Shown here piece after piece: positions 9,233 to 17,872 of a DNA stretch of 64,000 bases. Under the pieces are notes generated by a model that made no database searches, was not told the origin of the DNA, and worked only from the letters and a program-made list of their open reading frames with translations. Location of the stretch: assembly GCF_000333895.2 (NCBI RefSeq), contig NZ_ANFM02000014.1, positions 62,001 through 126,000 on the forward strand. Reading direction: 5' to 3'. Source of the DNA: Grimontia indica (lineage in GTDB: Bacteria > Pseudomonadota > Gammaproteobacteria > Enterobacterales > Vibrionaceae). The position numbers and the translations under genes were made by a program. The first letter of the stretch is position 1. Each line of letters begins with the position of its first letter.

Positions 9233-9353
9233 TACCATAGAGGCGTTTAAAGTCGTTAGCCGCGAGGTCTCGCTAATGTCACTCAAGCAATCAAATCCTA
9301 CTGATTGATGAGGGCTGGGTATATGCGCTAAGCGTTAATAATTGTGAGTAAAT

Positions 9354-10133
9354 ATGAAAATCGACAATATCAATCACATCAATGCATTAGCGCAGGAAAC
9401 ATTGAAGAATGTTCCGGTTAAAAGCCTGCTTGATTTAGGGAAACCATTACAGCAACCCGGTCAGCAGCCCAATCTGAGCGATGGTCAGCGCTCCCAGCTC
9501 TCTCAACTCTTGGCACTTTTACCACTCTATTCAATGTTGAAAGGCACACACAGCGAAAACGGATCTTTGCCGCCTGTGATGTTAACTCTGCTGAAGCAGC
9601 TCACCATGCCCGCTGATACAAAACTGGCCGCTAAATGGCTTGCCGAGCAGAAAGCGGATAAAGGGTTGCTGGAAGCATTGCGCCAGGCAACCGCACCAGC
9701 CAATGAGCAAGAAGGTTCGGGAAAGTTGAAATCTTTGCTGATGCTAATGGCTGAGCAGCGCATCAACGAGCAGACCAAACCCGGTGACTACCATTGGCTG
9801 TTTCCCTTCAGGGACAACAACGTCTCCCCGGTACACGTTAACGTCGAGAAAAAGACCGGAAGAAAAAAGAAAAAGTTGCGCTGGTGCATCACGCTAAACC
9901 TGACTCTGGCAAAGAACCGTCATCTCACTGCGACAGCAGAACTTGAGGACAATTCACTTTCACTCAGTTTTTCTACCGATGCTGAAGGCTTAAAAAAGCA
10001 GATTGAGACCGCCATGCCCAAACTGGAAGAAAAACTCGCCCAACATCAAATCGCGCTGCAGCAATGTGAAATCAATACGTTAGAAAGTGCACAGACGGAA
10101 ACCATCTCGTCAGGAGTGAATATTCAGGTATGA
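9354..10133 (+). CDS. FliK C-terminal-domain-like protein (hook-length-control-like)
   Basis: This 259-residue soluble protein resembles the FliK C-terminal (Flg_hook) domain in its last ~110 residues. It shows a beta-strand pair (LRWCITLNLTLA, HLTATAELEDNSLSLSFSTD) followed by the helix-turn pattern LKKQIETAMPKLEEKLAQHQIALQQCEI. That matches the pattern in the genuine FliK of this window (ARDLVEQSMPRLREMMQQQGLQLSQ). The first ~150 residues are Gln/Leu rich helices without recognisable domain. No signal peptide is visible. It overlaps by 4 bases the next gene, a FlhB C-terminal-like protein. In the export apparatus FliK-C and FlhB-C meet to switch substrate class, so the pairing is suggestive. 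A sigma-28 element lies upstream. The domain call is from pattern reading only; the function is inferred. Confidence 0.7.
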   Translation: MKIDNINHINALAQETLKNVPVKSLLDLGKPLQQPGQQPNLSDGQRSQLSQLLALLPLYSMLKGTHSENGSLPPVMLTLLKQLTMPADTKLAAKWLAEQKADKGLLEALRQATAPANEQEGSGKLKSLLMLMAEQRINEQTKPGDYHWLFPFRDNNVSPVHVNVEKKTGRKKKKLRWCITLNLTLAKNRHLTATAELEDNSLSLSFSTDAEGLKKQIETAMPKLEEKLAQHQIALQQCEINTLESAQTETISSGVNIQV

Positions 10134-10423
10134 AGAAAGCTAAAAGCGCAGTGGCGCTCAAATACGATGGTGTTAATGCGCCCAAGGTCTCTGCCAAAGG
10201 CTATGACGCGTTGGCTGAAAAGCTCATCGAAGAAATGGAGAAGAATGGCGGACTCATACATAGTGACGAAGCCCTGATGAATTGGTTGGCGGCATTGGAA
10301 GTGGGTGACGAAATCCCTGAACAACTCTACTTGGTGATCGCAGAGTTAATTGCTTTTGCCTGGTACTTAGATGGAAAAACCCCGCCCGGATGGGAAGGGT
10401 CCATGGTCAACAAAACAGTTTGA
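10130..10423 (+). CDS. Stand-alone FlhB C-terminal-domain-like protein (FhlB/YlqH type)
   Basis: This 97-residue protein corresponds to the part of FlhB that follows the autocleavage site. It reads VALKYDG...APKVSAKGYDALAEKLIEE...ELIAFAWYLDG, paralleling VALRYDS...APIVVAKGSDFLALKIREI...AQLLAYVFQLK in the FlhB of this window. The membrane domain is absent, and there is no NPxH-type site before the conserved strand, so it would be made directly in the form FlhB reaches after cleavage. It is translationally coupled (4-base overlap) to the FliK-like gene. The 17-bp gap to the convergent DUF2802 gene contains no terminator hairpin. Homologues are usually annotated as EscU/YscU/HrcU-family or FhlB; their role is poorly defined. 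Confidence 0.8.
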   Translation: MKKAKSAVALKYDGVNAPKVSAKGYDALAEKLIEEMEKNGGLIHSDEALMNWLAALEVGDEIPEQLYLVIAELIAFAWYLDGKTPPGWEGSMVNKTV

Positions 10424-10440
10424 CGCTTTGGAATATCCGA

Positions 10441-10866
10441 TTAACGCGTCATGCGTTGCTTTCTGATATTCAATAGAAGTTCTGCTTCTGCTTTCGGCAG
10501 ATCACACTCTTCCATCAGCTCACGCAGATCGGCACCGAGCTCCACCATTTTACTGGCTCGGCTATAGAGGCGACCATCTGGGTCCTGCATTTCCATCTCG
10601 TTCTGTTTGTCGAGCAACTCATCAAAGCGCTGCGAGAGCTCAGCAAGTTTCTGGCTCATGCCAATAGAGCCTGCACGCAGTTCATTAAACTGCTTGGACA
10701 GACCCTCATGTTGTTGACGGGCATTTTTATAAAGTAGCTCCATGGCCTGGAATTTCGCTTCCAGATTCTGACGCGCTTTCTTTTCCCGTCTCAACATCAA
10801 CAAGGCAACCACCGCGACACTCAGAGAGATGCCCAGTGGTAGCCATTGCAACACCAAGTCGAGCAT
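10441..10866 (-). CDS. DUF2802 family membrane-anchored coiled-coil protein
   Basis: This 141-residue protein is typically encoded beside cheW in Vibrionaceae and related groups. An N-terminal membrane helix (about residues 8-25, LPLGISLSVAVVALLMLRR) is followed by a long coiled coil of about 80 residues. A small C-terminal helical domain (DLRELMEECDLPKAEAELLLNIRKQ) resembles a short helix-turn-helix and is the DUF2802 signature region. It overlaps cheW by one base and is the last gene of the che transcript. Its role in polar chemotaxis organisation is unknown; placement suggests a link but is not proof. Confidence 0.8.
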   Translation of the reverse strand: MLDLVLQWLPLGISLSVAVVALLMLRREKKARQNLEAKFQAMELLYKNARQQHEGLSKQFNELRAGSIGMSQKLAELSQRFDELLDKQNEMEMQDPDGRLYSRASKMVELGADLRELMEECDLPKAEAELLLNIRKQRMTR

Positions 10867-11354
10867 TACAGCATTGCCATCTCAGACCACTCTTCATCAG
10901 AGAGCAGTTTGTTCAGGTCAACCAGAATGAGCAGATGACCGTTACGGTTGCTCACACCTTGAATGAACTTAGCACTTTCATCGGTACCTACGCTAGGCGT
11001 GGTGTCGATTTCAGACGTTTTGAGGTAAACCACCTCAGCCACACTGTCGACCATGATGCCTATCACTTGAGATTCAGCTTCAATCACGATCACGCGTGTG
11101 TTGTCAGACACTTCACCTTGGGCAAGACCAAAACGTGAACGGGTGTCGATAACCGTCACGACATTACCACGCAGGTTAATGATGCCAAGAACGTAATCTG
11201 GCGCACCTGGTACCGGCGCAATTTCGGTGTAGCGCAATACTTCCCGAACCTGCATAACGTTAATGCCGTAGGTTTCGTCTTCCAGCTGGAAAGTCACCCA
11301 CTGCAAGACTTCGTCATTCACGTTTTCTTTTTGAACTTCAGCTACCTGAGACAT
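10866..11354 (-). CDS. cheW: Chemotaxis coupling protein CheW
   Basis: CheW is the 162-residue adaptor that links chemoreceptors to the histidine kinase CheA in the receptor array. It is a single CheW (SH3-like) domain with the usual landmarks: WVTFQLEDETYGINVMQVREVLRY, the NLRGNVVTVIDTR loop that contacts receptors, and a VDSVAEVVYL strand. The C-terminal helix ends near LLSDEEWSEM. It follows parP and is coupled to the DUF2802 gene by a one-base overlap. Confidence 0.95.
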   Translation of the reverse strand: MSQVAEVQKENVNDEVLQWVTFQLEDETYGINVMQVREVLRYTEIAPVPGAPDYVLGIINLRGNVVTVIDTRSRFGLAQGEVSDNTRVIVIEAESQVIGIMVDSVAEVVYLKTSEIDTTPSVGTDESAKFIQGVSNRNGHLLILVDLNKLLSDEEWSEMAML

Positions 11355-11387
11355 TTATTTTCCTCTTTTCGTGCTGTGCTGCGTCAC

Positions 11388-12557
11388 TTACGCCAACGCA
11401 TTGGCATCAATACCCTGATTCAGCATGGCAATCAGCGCTTCGACGTGGATCAAGGCGCACATTTTTTCTTTGACTAATCCGGCCAACCAAGGCCGTTTGC
11501 CAGCTTGTTCGCGCCATCGCACTTGTTCTCCGTTGAGTGACTCTGTCCCCAGGAGGGCATTACAAGCCAAGCCCCATTTGCTGTCACCCAAGATCACAAT
11601 ATAACTATAGTCATCGCGATGGTTGTTATCCGCTATTTTTTCCGGCATCACCCATTTGGCGGTATCGACGACATCCAACTGCTGATCCCGCTCTGTTTGC
11701 AGACCTAAATACCAATCAGGTCTGCCAATCAGGTGATTGCAATCTTCGAGTCGGTGAATTCCCCCTAATTCGGCAAGGGGAACGGCGTATGTCACGCCAA
11801 ACGATTCGAAGAACAACACCTGAAACGCATATTCAGAAGCGATGTTTTGCCAAGGTGGCGCAACATCTTCCTCGGCCTGAGTTTCCGGCTCGTATGCGGT
11901 TTCAGTATCTATATCGACAGTTTCTGCCACTTCTTCAGCAACAGTTTCTTCAACTGCGACTTCAACCTCAGGCTCCGTAATAACCTCAGTATCGAACACT
12001 TCTTCGGCCACAGTATCCACTTCCGTTTCAACCATGGTTTCAAGTTCTTGCTCGACGGCGGTTTCCACTTCAACCGCCACTTCAGTGTCAACGACAGCCT
12101 CTACTTCCACAGCAACGTCTGTTTCAACTTCAGTAGCGACTTCGGTCTCCACTTCCGTCTCAACGGTCGTTTCTACAAGCGCTTCCGTGAGAGTCCCGGT
12201 GTCCGTTTCTGTCAGAGTCAGCGCTTCAGTGTAGGTTTCGACTGCCAGCTCGCTGTCGACAAGCACGTCCGTTTCCGTCAATTCCTCGACTTCCACTTCC
12301 ATGTCTTCGTCCAACTTAAGCTGGCTCAGCAGTTTTTCTACCGAAGACATATCGCGTTTGTCTTTCGTCAGCGTCGCACCGCTGAATTTTTCAATCGGTT
12401 CCATCACCACAGGTTGCGGCTTCAGCTCAACGCTGGTCTCGCTGTCCTGCGGTGCTACATCCGTGTCATGCTGCTGGGAAAAGTAGTCTTCTTCCAGCAG
12501 GGCATCAAAATAGTCATCCAGCGCCTGAACACTGGATAAGGCACGGCTATCTTTCAT
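11388..12557 (-). CDS. parP: ParP: CheW-like polar chemotaxis-array protein with acidic repeat region
   Basis: This is a 389-residue ParP-type protein. In Vibrio, ParP ties CheA arrays to ParC at the flagellated pole and integrates into the array through a CheW-like (AIF) domain. The CheW-like domain is at about 243-380 (FQVLFFESFGVTYAVPLAELGGI ... YIVILGDSKWGLACNALLG). The N-terminal helix (VQALDDYFDALLEED) and the block near residue 70 (SSVEKLLSQLKLDED) could be binding motifs. Residues 84-231 are a low-complexity Val/Glu/Thr repeat, replacing the proline-rich linker described for ParP. An in-frame ATG at 12602 would add 15 residues inside parC; the ATG at 12557 is preferred because it overlaps the parC stop by only 11 bp. 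Confidence 0.85.
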   Translation of the reverse strand: MKDSRALSSVQALDDYFDALLEEDYFSQQHDTDVAPQDSETSVELKPQPVVMEPIEKFSGATLTKDKRDMSSVEKLLSQLKLDEDMEVEVEELTETDVLVDSELAVETYTEALTLTETDTGTLTEALVETTVETEVETEVATEVETDVAVEVEAVVDTEVAVEVETAVEQELETMVETEVDTVAEEVFDTEVITEPEVEVAVEETVAEEVAETVDIDTETAYEPETQAEEDVAPPWQNIASEYAFQVLFFESFGVTYAVPLAELGGIHRLEDCNHLIGRPDWYLGLQTERDQQLDVVDTAKWVMPEKIADNNHRDDYSYIVILGDSKWGLACNALLGTESLNGEQVRWREQAGKRPWLAGLVKEKMCALIHVEALIAMLNQGIDANALA

Positions 12558-13326
12558 CCTGTTCAAGTCGCTCCAGATAAGAGAGCAGCGTTTTATAGGC
12601 AAACACGCCGCGACAGTTTTTTGCGTAATACGATGGCGGCATGTGTTTTAAACTGGCATCGCGGAATTTGGTATCAATCGGTACCGCGGACGTCCAAACC
12701 TGATCCGGATAACGCACTTTAAGCTCTTGCAGTGTTTCCAAAGAAGCGCGGGTACGCTTGTCGTACATGGTCGGGATTATGCAAACCTTGAACGCTGACG
12801 CGCGGGACTTTTGCATGATTTGCAACGTCCGCACCATTCGCTCCAAACCTTTCATGGCCAAGAACTCGGTTTGCACAGGGATCAGAATACGGTTACTTGC
12901 TGCCAGCGCATTCACCATCATCACGCCGAGAATAGGCGGACAATCAATCAACGCATAGTCATATTCATCTTCAAGACATGCCAGGGTTTTCTTCAGCATC
13001 AAACCCATACCACCGCGGTTGCCCATGGCGCGATCAAGCGTTGCCAGAGACATGTGCGATGGCAAAATATCGAGGTTTTTGTACTCGGTATTAAGGATCA
13101 GCGGTTTGACGGTATCACGATTGATAGTTTGCAATTGGAACAGGTCGAACAAGGTGCGTGGCAACTGCTCCGAATCGTAATTCAGATAGGTTGTCAGCGA
13201 AGCATGCGGATCGGTATCGATCAGCAATACACGCTTGTTCTTTTCACTGAGAAGCCCAGCGAGGGTAATGGTGGTGGTGGTTTTCCCCACGCCCCCTTTC
13301 TGGTTTGCAATGCTCCAGACTATCAC
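12547..13326 (-). CDS. parC: ParC: ParA/MinD-type ATPase positioning chemotaxis arrays
   Basis: This 259-residue ParA-family ATPase recruits chemotaxis arrays to the cell pole in vibrios and is not topoisomerase IV. The deviant Walker A motif KGGVGKT is at residues 10-16. A Walker A' switch (LLIDTDPHASLT) and a Walker B (YDYALIDCPP) follow in the right order. Its neighbours make the chemotaxis role much more likely than plasmid or chromosome partition: it lies between cheB and parP and has no parB beside it. A 9-bp gap separates it from cheB. Confidence 0.9.
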   Translation of the reverse strand: MIVWSIANQKGGVGKTTTTITLAGLLSEKNKRVLLIDTDPHASLTTYLNYDSEQLPRTLFDLFQLQTINRDTVKPLILNTEYKNLDILPSHMSLATLDRAMGNRGGMGLMLKKTLACLEDEYDYALIDCPPILGVMMVNALAASNRILIPVQTEFLAMKGLERMVRTLQIMQKSRASAFKVCIIPTMYDKRTRASLETLQELKVRYPDQVWTSAVPIDTKFRDASLKHMPPSYYAKNCRGVFAYKTLLSYLERLEQDER

Positions 13327-13335
13327 AGCCGCTCC

Positions 13336-14487
13336 TTAAACGAGGTTGAGCTCAACGAGAATACGTTCGGTGATACGATCCAACGGCAAGTCTTCGGTTG
13401 AAATTCCCGCTTTAGCAACGGCTTGCGGCATACCGTAAACAACACAGCTTTCTTCGTCCTGTGCCCATACCGTTGAACCTTGTTGTTTCAACAATCTTGC
13501 ACCGTCTCGGCCATCTGCGCCCATACCCGTCAACACCATCGACAATACTTTGTCGTTGTAGACTTTGGCTGCAGAGCCGAAGGTTACATCTACGCACGGC
13601 TTATAGTTCATACGATCGCCGCCGTCGATAATTTTCACACGAGCCGCCCCTGGGCGTCCATCGATCATCATCTGCATGCCACCCGGTGCCAGATAGGCGG
13701 TTCCCGGTTGCAACGGGTCGCCATCTTGCGCTTCTTTTACTGTGATTTTGCAAAGGCCATTGAGGCGCTGGGCAAAAGCCGCCGTAAAGGTGGAAGGCAT
13801 GTGTTGAATAAGCACGATAGGCATCGGGAAATTCGCAGGAAGTCCCGTCAGCACTTTTTGCAGAGCGACTGGGCCACCTGTTGACGTACCAATCGCCACC
13901 AATTGATAACGCTTACCACTGGCTTTGAAGCGTGCTGCAGCAGAAGCCGGCCTAGTAGCTGGTGCAGTAGGCGCAGGTGCCGCTGTGCTTCCCCCGGTTG
14001 CCGGGCGCACTGGCGCTCGCGCAGCAGGAGCCGCCGTTGGCGCAGCTGTGGCAGGTTTTGCAGATGGGGCAGGTCTTCGCATAAACGCGCGCTTGCGCGC
14101 AATTTCGCTCACGCGCTGTTGTAGCAATGAGACCGCCTCATCACGGTTACGAGCAATGTCTTCGAATTTCTTAGGCAGGAAGTCGAGCGCGCCCGCATCC
14201 AAGGCATCAAGTGTGGCTTTTGCCCCATCGTGCGTTAACGAAGAAAACATCAGTATCGGCGTTGGATTGCTCTGCATGATCTCTCGAACCGCAGTAATAC
14301 CATCCATCACAGGCATTTCGATGTCCATGGTAATGACATCAGGTTTCAGCTGTGCTGCCTTTTCAACTGCCTCTTTCCCGTTAACCGCACAATCAATGAC
14401 TTGAAGGCGAGGATCCCCGTTAATAATTTCACTAACACGGCGGCGGAAAAAACTTGAATCGTCCACCACCAAAACTTTCACTGCCAT
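13336..14487 (-). CDS. cheB: Chemotaxis protein-glutamate methylesterase/deamidase CheB
   Basis: CheB removes methyl groups from chemoreceptors when phosphorylated by CheA, giving adaptation. The receiver domain starts at [18 protein letters not shown], with phospho-acceptor Asp55 (VITMDIEMP). A long Ala/Pro-rich linker spans about residues 140-190. The methylesterase domain has the catalytic serine in GTSTGGP, the histidine in LIQHMP and the aspartate in [10 protein letters not shown]. The frame is open to 14544, but the ATG at 14487 gives the family start, has an AAGGA ribosome-binding site, and avoids overlapping cheA. Confidence 0.95.
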   Translation of the reverse strand: MAVKVLVVDDSSFFRRRVSEIINGDPRLQVIDCAVNGKEAVEKAAQLKPDVITMDIEMPVMDGITAVREIMQSNPTPILMFSSLTHDGAKATLDALDAGALDFLPKKFEDIARNRDEAVSLLQQRVSEIARKRAFMRRPAPSAKPATAAPTAAPAARAPVRPATGGSTAAPAPTAPATRPASAAARFKASGKRYQLVAIGTSTGGPVALQKVLTGLPANFPMPIVLIQHMPSTFTAAFAQRLNGLCKITVKEAQDGDPLQPGTAYLAPGGMQMMIDGRPGAARVKIIDGGDRMNYKPCVDVTFGSAAKVYNDKVLSMVLTGMGADGRDGARLLKQQGSTVWAQDEESCVVYGMPQAVAKAGISTEDLPLDRITERILVELNLV

Positions 14488-14503
14488 GTCATTCCTTATG
14501 ATT

Positions 14504-16678
14504 TTATCGGCCAGCGTATCGCTTGAGCAGATTCGGCACATCAAGAATCAATGCGATGTGGCCATCACTGGTGATGGTTGCACCCGCCATACCCGGCGTA
14601 CCTTGCAACAATTCATCCAGCGGTTTAATAACCACTTCTTCTTGCCCAATCAGCGAATCGACCACGAAGGCGACTGGCTGGTGTCCCATTTGAATGATGA
14701 CAACATGCCCGACCTCGCGATTCACCGAACCGCGGCGAGGACACAGCCAATCTTGCAGATAGAAAAGCGGAATGGCTTTCTCTCTTACAATCAGGGTCAG
14801 TTGGCCATCAACCGTGTTGGTTTTCGACAGATCCAAACTGATGATTTCATTCACATTCGACAATGGGAACGCGTATGGGTTATCACCGATACCGACCATC
14901 AGAGTCGGCAGGATTGCCAGCGTCAGAGGCACTTTGATTGAGATAATGGTGCCGCGGCCCAGCTCTGAGTCGATAGAAATTGTACCGTTCAGTTGGGTAA
15001 TCGCCGTTTTCACCACATCCATGCCTACACCACGACCTGAGATATCTGAGATCTCGGTTTTGGTTGAGAAACCTGCTGCAAAAATCAGGTTGTAGGCTTC
15101 AGTATCGCTTAGGCGTGCCGCAGCATCTGCATCCATCACACCACGTTCAACGGCGATGGAGCGAAGTTTCTCTGCATCCATACCGCCACCATCATCTTCG
15201 ATGGTCAACAGAATGTGGTCACCTTCCTGCGAAGCCGCAAGGGTAATCGTACCTGTACGTGGTTTGCCTTTTTCCTCTCGGACATCCGGCATTTCAATAC
15301 CGTGGTCAACCGAGTTACGCACCAAGTGGACCATTGGGTCTGCCAGAGCCTCAACCAGGTTTTTATCCAAGTCGGTTTCTTCACCGCGCATTTCGAGCAC
15401 GATGTCTTTTTTCAGGCTTCGCGCCAAGTCACGAACAACGCGAGGGAAACGGCCAAACACCTTCTTAATTGGCTGCATGCGCGTTTGCATCACAGCACCT
15501 TGCAGGTCAGCGGTCACCACGTCGAGGTTCGTCACGGCTTTCGCCATGTTTTCGTCGTCGCTGCTTGCACCAAGGCTGACCAGACGGTTACGTACCAGTA
15601 CCAGCTCACCCACCATGTTCATGATGGTGTCGAGTGTTGAGGTGTTAACACGTACAGTCTGTTCGACTTGAGGTGCAGGCGGCTTTTTGTCGTCAGTTTT
15701 TGCTGGCGGCTTAGCAGCCGGCGCAGGCGGTTTCGCTGCAGCAGGTTCTGCTTTTGGTGCTGGAGCTGGTGCAGGTTTTGGCTCTGCTTTCGGCGGCGGA
15801 GGTGGTGCCGAAGCCGCAGGGGCTGCACCACTGGCAATAGGGCTTTTACCCTTGCCGTGCAAATCATCCAACAGCTTTTCAAATTCATCGTCAGTGATTT
15901 CATCACTGGCAGGGCTTTCTACTGACGCGTTTTGTGGCGGTGGTGTTGCTGCTTCTGCCGCGCCGCCAGCCAGTGGGCCTTTACCTGTGCCATGCAAGTC
16001 ATCCAGCAGTTTTTCGAATTCATCGTCAGTGATGTCATCGCCACCACCCGCCGCGTCGGCTGCTGGTGCAGGAGCGCTGCCACCGGCTTGCGGGCCTTTG
16101 CCTGCGCCGTGAAGTTCATCCAGAAGTCGATCAAATTCGTCATCTGTAATTTCGTCGACAGAGTCACCAGCAATCGCTTCACCGCCTTCAGCAGGGGCTT
16201 CAGCCACCACTTCTGGTTCAGGTTCTGGCTCTGGTTCCGGCTCGGGTTCTGGTGCAGGGGCAGCCGCTTCTACCGCTTCATCTTCTGATGCAGGACGGCT
16301 GTATCTGTGCAGTGCCTCAATCAATGCCGGGTCTGCCGCAGGGACTGGCTCGCGCTCCTGAACACAAGCGAACTGCTCGTTAACCGTGTCCAACGACTGG
16401 AGGATAGTATCCATGACATCCGCAGTGAGTTCGCGGCCACCGTTACGCAGGTTATCGAAGATATTCTCTGCACCGTGACAGGTTTCTACCAGTTCGGTGA
16501 GTGAAAGGAAACCTGCACCACCTTTAACGGTATGGAAACCACGGAAGATTGCATTGAGCAGGTCTCTGTCATCCGGTGTTTTTTCCAGATCGACGAGTTG
16601 CTCCGACAGCAACTCCAAAATCTCACCGGCTTCAATTAAGAAGTCCTGGAGGATTTCTTCATCCATTTCAAAACTCAT
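14504..16678 (-). CDS. cheA: Chemotaxis histidine kinase CheA
   Basis: CheA is the 724-residue kinase that phosphorylates CheY and CheB in response to receptor state. The P1 Hpt domain has the phosphorylated His49 in [11 protein letters not shown] (PE)n tract follows at about 142-156. Three near-identical copies of an acidic motif ([18 protein letters not shown]) occur at residues 175-196, 214-235 and 259-280, and a Pro/Ala/Lys linker runs to about 340. The dimerisation domain starts near [19 protein letters not shown]. The kinase domain has N, G1 and G2 boxes ([31 protein letters not shown]), and the CheW-binding P5 domain ends the protein. A canonical P2 CheY-binding domain is not obvious; the repeated motif occupies its place. 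Confidence 0.96.
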   Translation of the reverse strand: MSFEMDEEILQDFLIEAGEILELLSEQLVDLEKTPDDRDLLNAIFRGFHTVKGGAGFLSLTELVETCHGAENIFDNLRNGGRELTADVMDTILQSLDTVNEQFACVQEREPVPAADPALIEALHRYSRPASEDEAVEAAAPAPEPEPEPEPEPEPEVVAEAPAEGGEAIAGDSVDEITDDEFDRLLDELHGAGKGPQAGGSAPAPAADAAGGGDDITDDEFEKLLDDLHGTGKGPLAGGAAEAATPPPQNASVESPASDEITDDEFEKLLDDLHGKGKSPIASGAAPAASAPPPPPKAEPKPAPAPAPKAEPAAAKPPAPAAKPPAKTDDKKPPAPQVEQTVRVNTSTLDTIMNMVGELVLVRNRLVSLGASSDDENMAKAVTNLDVVTADLQGAVMQTRMQPIKKVFGRFPRVVRDLARSLKKDIVLEMRGEETDLDKNLVEALADPMVHLVRNSVDHGIEMPDVREEKGKPRTGTITLAASQEGDHILLTIEDDGGGMDAEKLRSIAVERGVMDADAAARLSDTEAYNLIFAAGFSTKTEISDISGRGVGMDVVKTAITQLNGTISIDSELGRGTIISIKVPLTLAILPTLMVGIGDNPYAFPLSNVNEIISLDLSKTNTVDGQLTLIVREKAIPLFYLQDWLCPRRGSVNREVGHVVIIQMGHQPVAFVVDSLIGQEEVVIKPLDELLQGTPGMAGATITSDGHIALILDVPNLLKRYAGR
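15839..16156 (-). repeat. Triple LID-like motif repeat inside cheA
   Basis: Three 22-residue copies of an acidic motif (core [15 protein letters not shown], then xGKxP) are encoded at 16091-16156, 15974-16039 and 15839-15904. They have Ala/Pro/Gly spacers of 17 and 23 residues. The motif resembles the CheA localisation (LID) segment that binds ParP/ParC in vibrios; the family comparison is from memory. Confidence 0.8.
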
Positions 16679-16687
16679 AACGCACCC

Positions 16688-17422
16688 CTAAAAGCCCAGG
16701 CTGGAAAGCAGGTCATCGACGTCATCCTGACTTTGCATCACTTGTTTCTCTTGACGCTCTTTCTCGGAGACCACTGGACCTTCAGCCACAATGCCAGATT
16801 GCTGTTGTTCTGCTTCTGTTTCTGGTTCTTTCTGCTCTTCGTCAAGACCAAAGGCAGTGAGGATTTCAACCAGTTGTTTTTCTACTTCTTGCACCAATTC
16901 GATGACGCGGCGAATAACTTGTCCAGTCAGATCCTGGAAGTCTTGTGCCATCAGAATTTCGGTCAGTTGACCGTGGAGTTTGGTGGTATCTCCTTCGACT
17001 TGTGTCAGTAAACCATCGATTTGGTGACACAAATCTTTGAAACTTGTTATGTCAATCCGCCCCCCCATAAGGTTGTTCCACTGAGGTCGAACCTGGGCAA
17101 GGCATTCTTGTAGGTTGTCGGCGATAGGAAGGGTTGCTTCCACTGCATCCATAGTTCGGTTCGCAGCAAGTTCCGTTTTTTCCATCACGAAGTTCAGGCG
17201 ATCTTTCGCATCTGGGATCTCGCTGGTAGCCAGATCGCTGACGCGAGGATCTAAACGGAAGTTGGACAACGAGTCATGCAGTTGCCGGGTCAGTTTTCCT
17301 ACCTCATTGAAGAGCGGATTGCGCACATCACTGGCCAGCTTAGCCAGTAATTCATTCGCGCCGTCCTGATTCCCTTCTTCGAGCAAACTGACCAATTCTT
17401 TAGCTTGGTCGAGAGTTATCAT
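16688..17422 (-). CDS. cheZ: CheY-P phosphatase CheZ
   Basis: CheZ, 244 residues, ends signalling by dephosphorylating CheY-P. The long central helices carry the active-site segment AQDFQDLTGQVI, whose Asp164 and Gln168 correspond to E. coli Asp143 and Gln147. The C-terminal CheY-binding peptide (DDVDDLLSSLGF) is intact and joined by a charged, Gln/Glu-rich flexible linker. It lies 9 bp before cheA and 32 bp after cheY. Confidence 0.95.
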   Translation of the reverse strand: MITLDQAKELVSLLEEGNQDGANELLAKLASDVRNPLFNEVGKLTRQLHDSLSNFRLDPRVSDLATSEIPDAKDRLNFVMEKTELAANRTMDAVEATLPIADNLQECLAQVRPQWNNLMGGRIDITSFKDLCHQIDGLLTQVEGDTTKLHGQLTEILMAQDFQDLTGQVIRRVIELVQEVEKQLVEILTAFGLDEEQKEPETEAEQQQSGIVAEGPVVSEKERQEKQVMQSQDDVDDLLSSLGF

Positions 17423-17454
17423 CTAAATAATCCTTCACTGCGCGAAGAGGAAAA

Positions 17455-17835
17455 TCACATGCGCTCGAAAATCTTGTCCAGCTTTTCTTTGAGCGTTGCG
17501 GCAGTAAACGGCTTGACGATGTAACCATTCACACCAGCCTGAGCAGCTTCAACAATTTGCTCACGCTTGGCTTCTGCGGTGATCATCAGCACTGGAAGAT
17601 GCTTGAGCTCATCATCAGCACGGATGTTCTTCAGAAGGTCAATACCCTGCATGCCAGGCATGTTCCAGTCAGTAACGACGAAATCAATACCGCCTTTCTT
17701 GAGGATTGGCAGTGCTGTTAAGCCGTCATCTGCTTCAACAGTGTTGTTGAAACCCAGATCTCGAAGGAGGTTTTTTACGATACGGCGCATTGTTGAAAAG
17801 TCATCAACAACGAGGATTTTCATATTTGTGTTCAA
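17455..17835 (-). CDS. cheY: Chemotaxis response regulator CheY
   Basis: CheY is a single receiver domain of 126 residues. When phosphorylated at Asp56 (VVTDWNMPG) it binds FliM in the switch and changes rotation. The acidic pair Asp11/Asp12 ([12 protein letters not shown]), the Thr of ITAEA and Lys in YIVKPF complete the active site. Sequence details such as [19 protein letters not shown] match flagellar CheY of vibrios. It lies 37 bp after fliA. A second start at 17823 (MKILVVDD) is possible. Confidence 0.96.
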   Translation of the reverse strand: MNTNMKILVVDDFSTMRRIVKNLLRDLGFNNTVEADDGLTALPILKKGGIDFVVTDWNMPGMQGIDLLKNIRADDELKHLPVLMITAEAKREQIVEAAQAGVNGYIVKPFTAATLKEKLDKIFERM

Positions 17836-17872
17836 AGTGGCCTCCAGTGAGGTTCCTTATTATTGTAGAAAC

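Noticed and set aside
11865-12308. Tandem short DNA repeats as a possible CRISPR array or VNTR locus
   Set aside because: The repeats are imperfect, 6-9 bp, in frame, and encode part of ParP; there are no unique spacers and no cas genes.
11847-12539. Long open frames on the plus strand opposite parP, including a Ser/Thr/Val-rich one at 12034-12234
   Set aside because: They are mirror images of the repetitive parP coding sequence; composition follows from the opposite-strand repeat and there is no ribosome-binding site or family pattern.
12547-13326. ParA-type ATPase as a plasmid or chromosome partition gene
   Set aside because: There is no parB or parS-like site, and the neighbours are cheB and parP, the known position of chemotaxis ParC.
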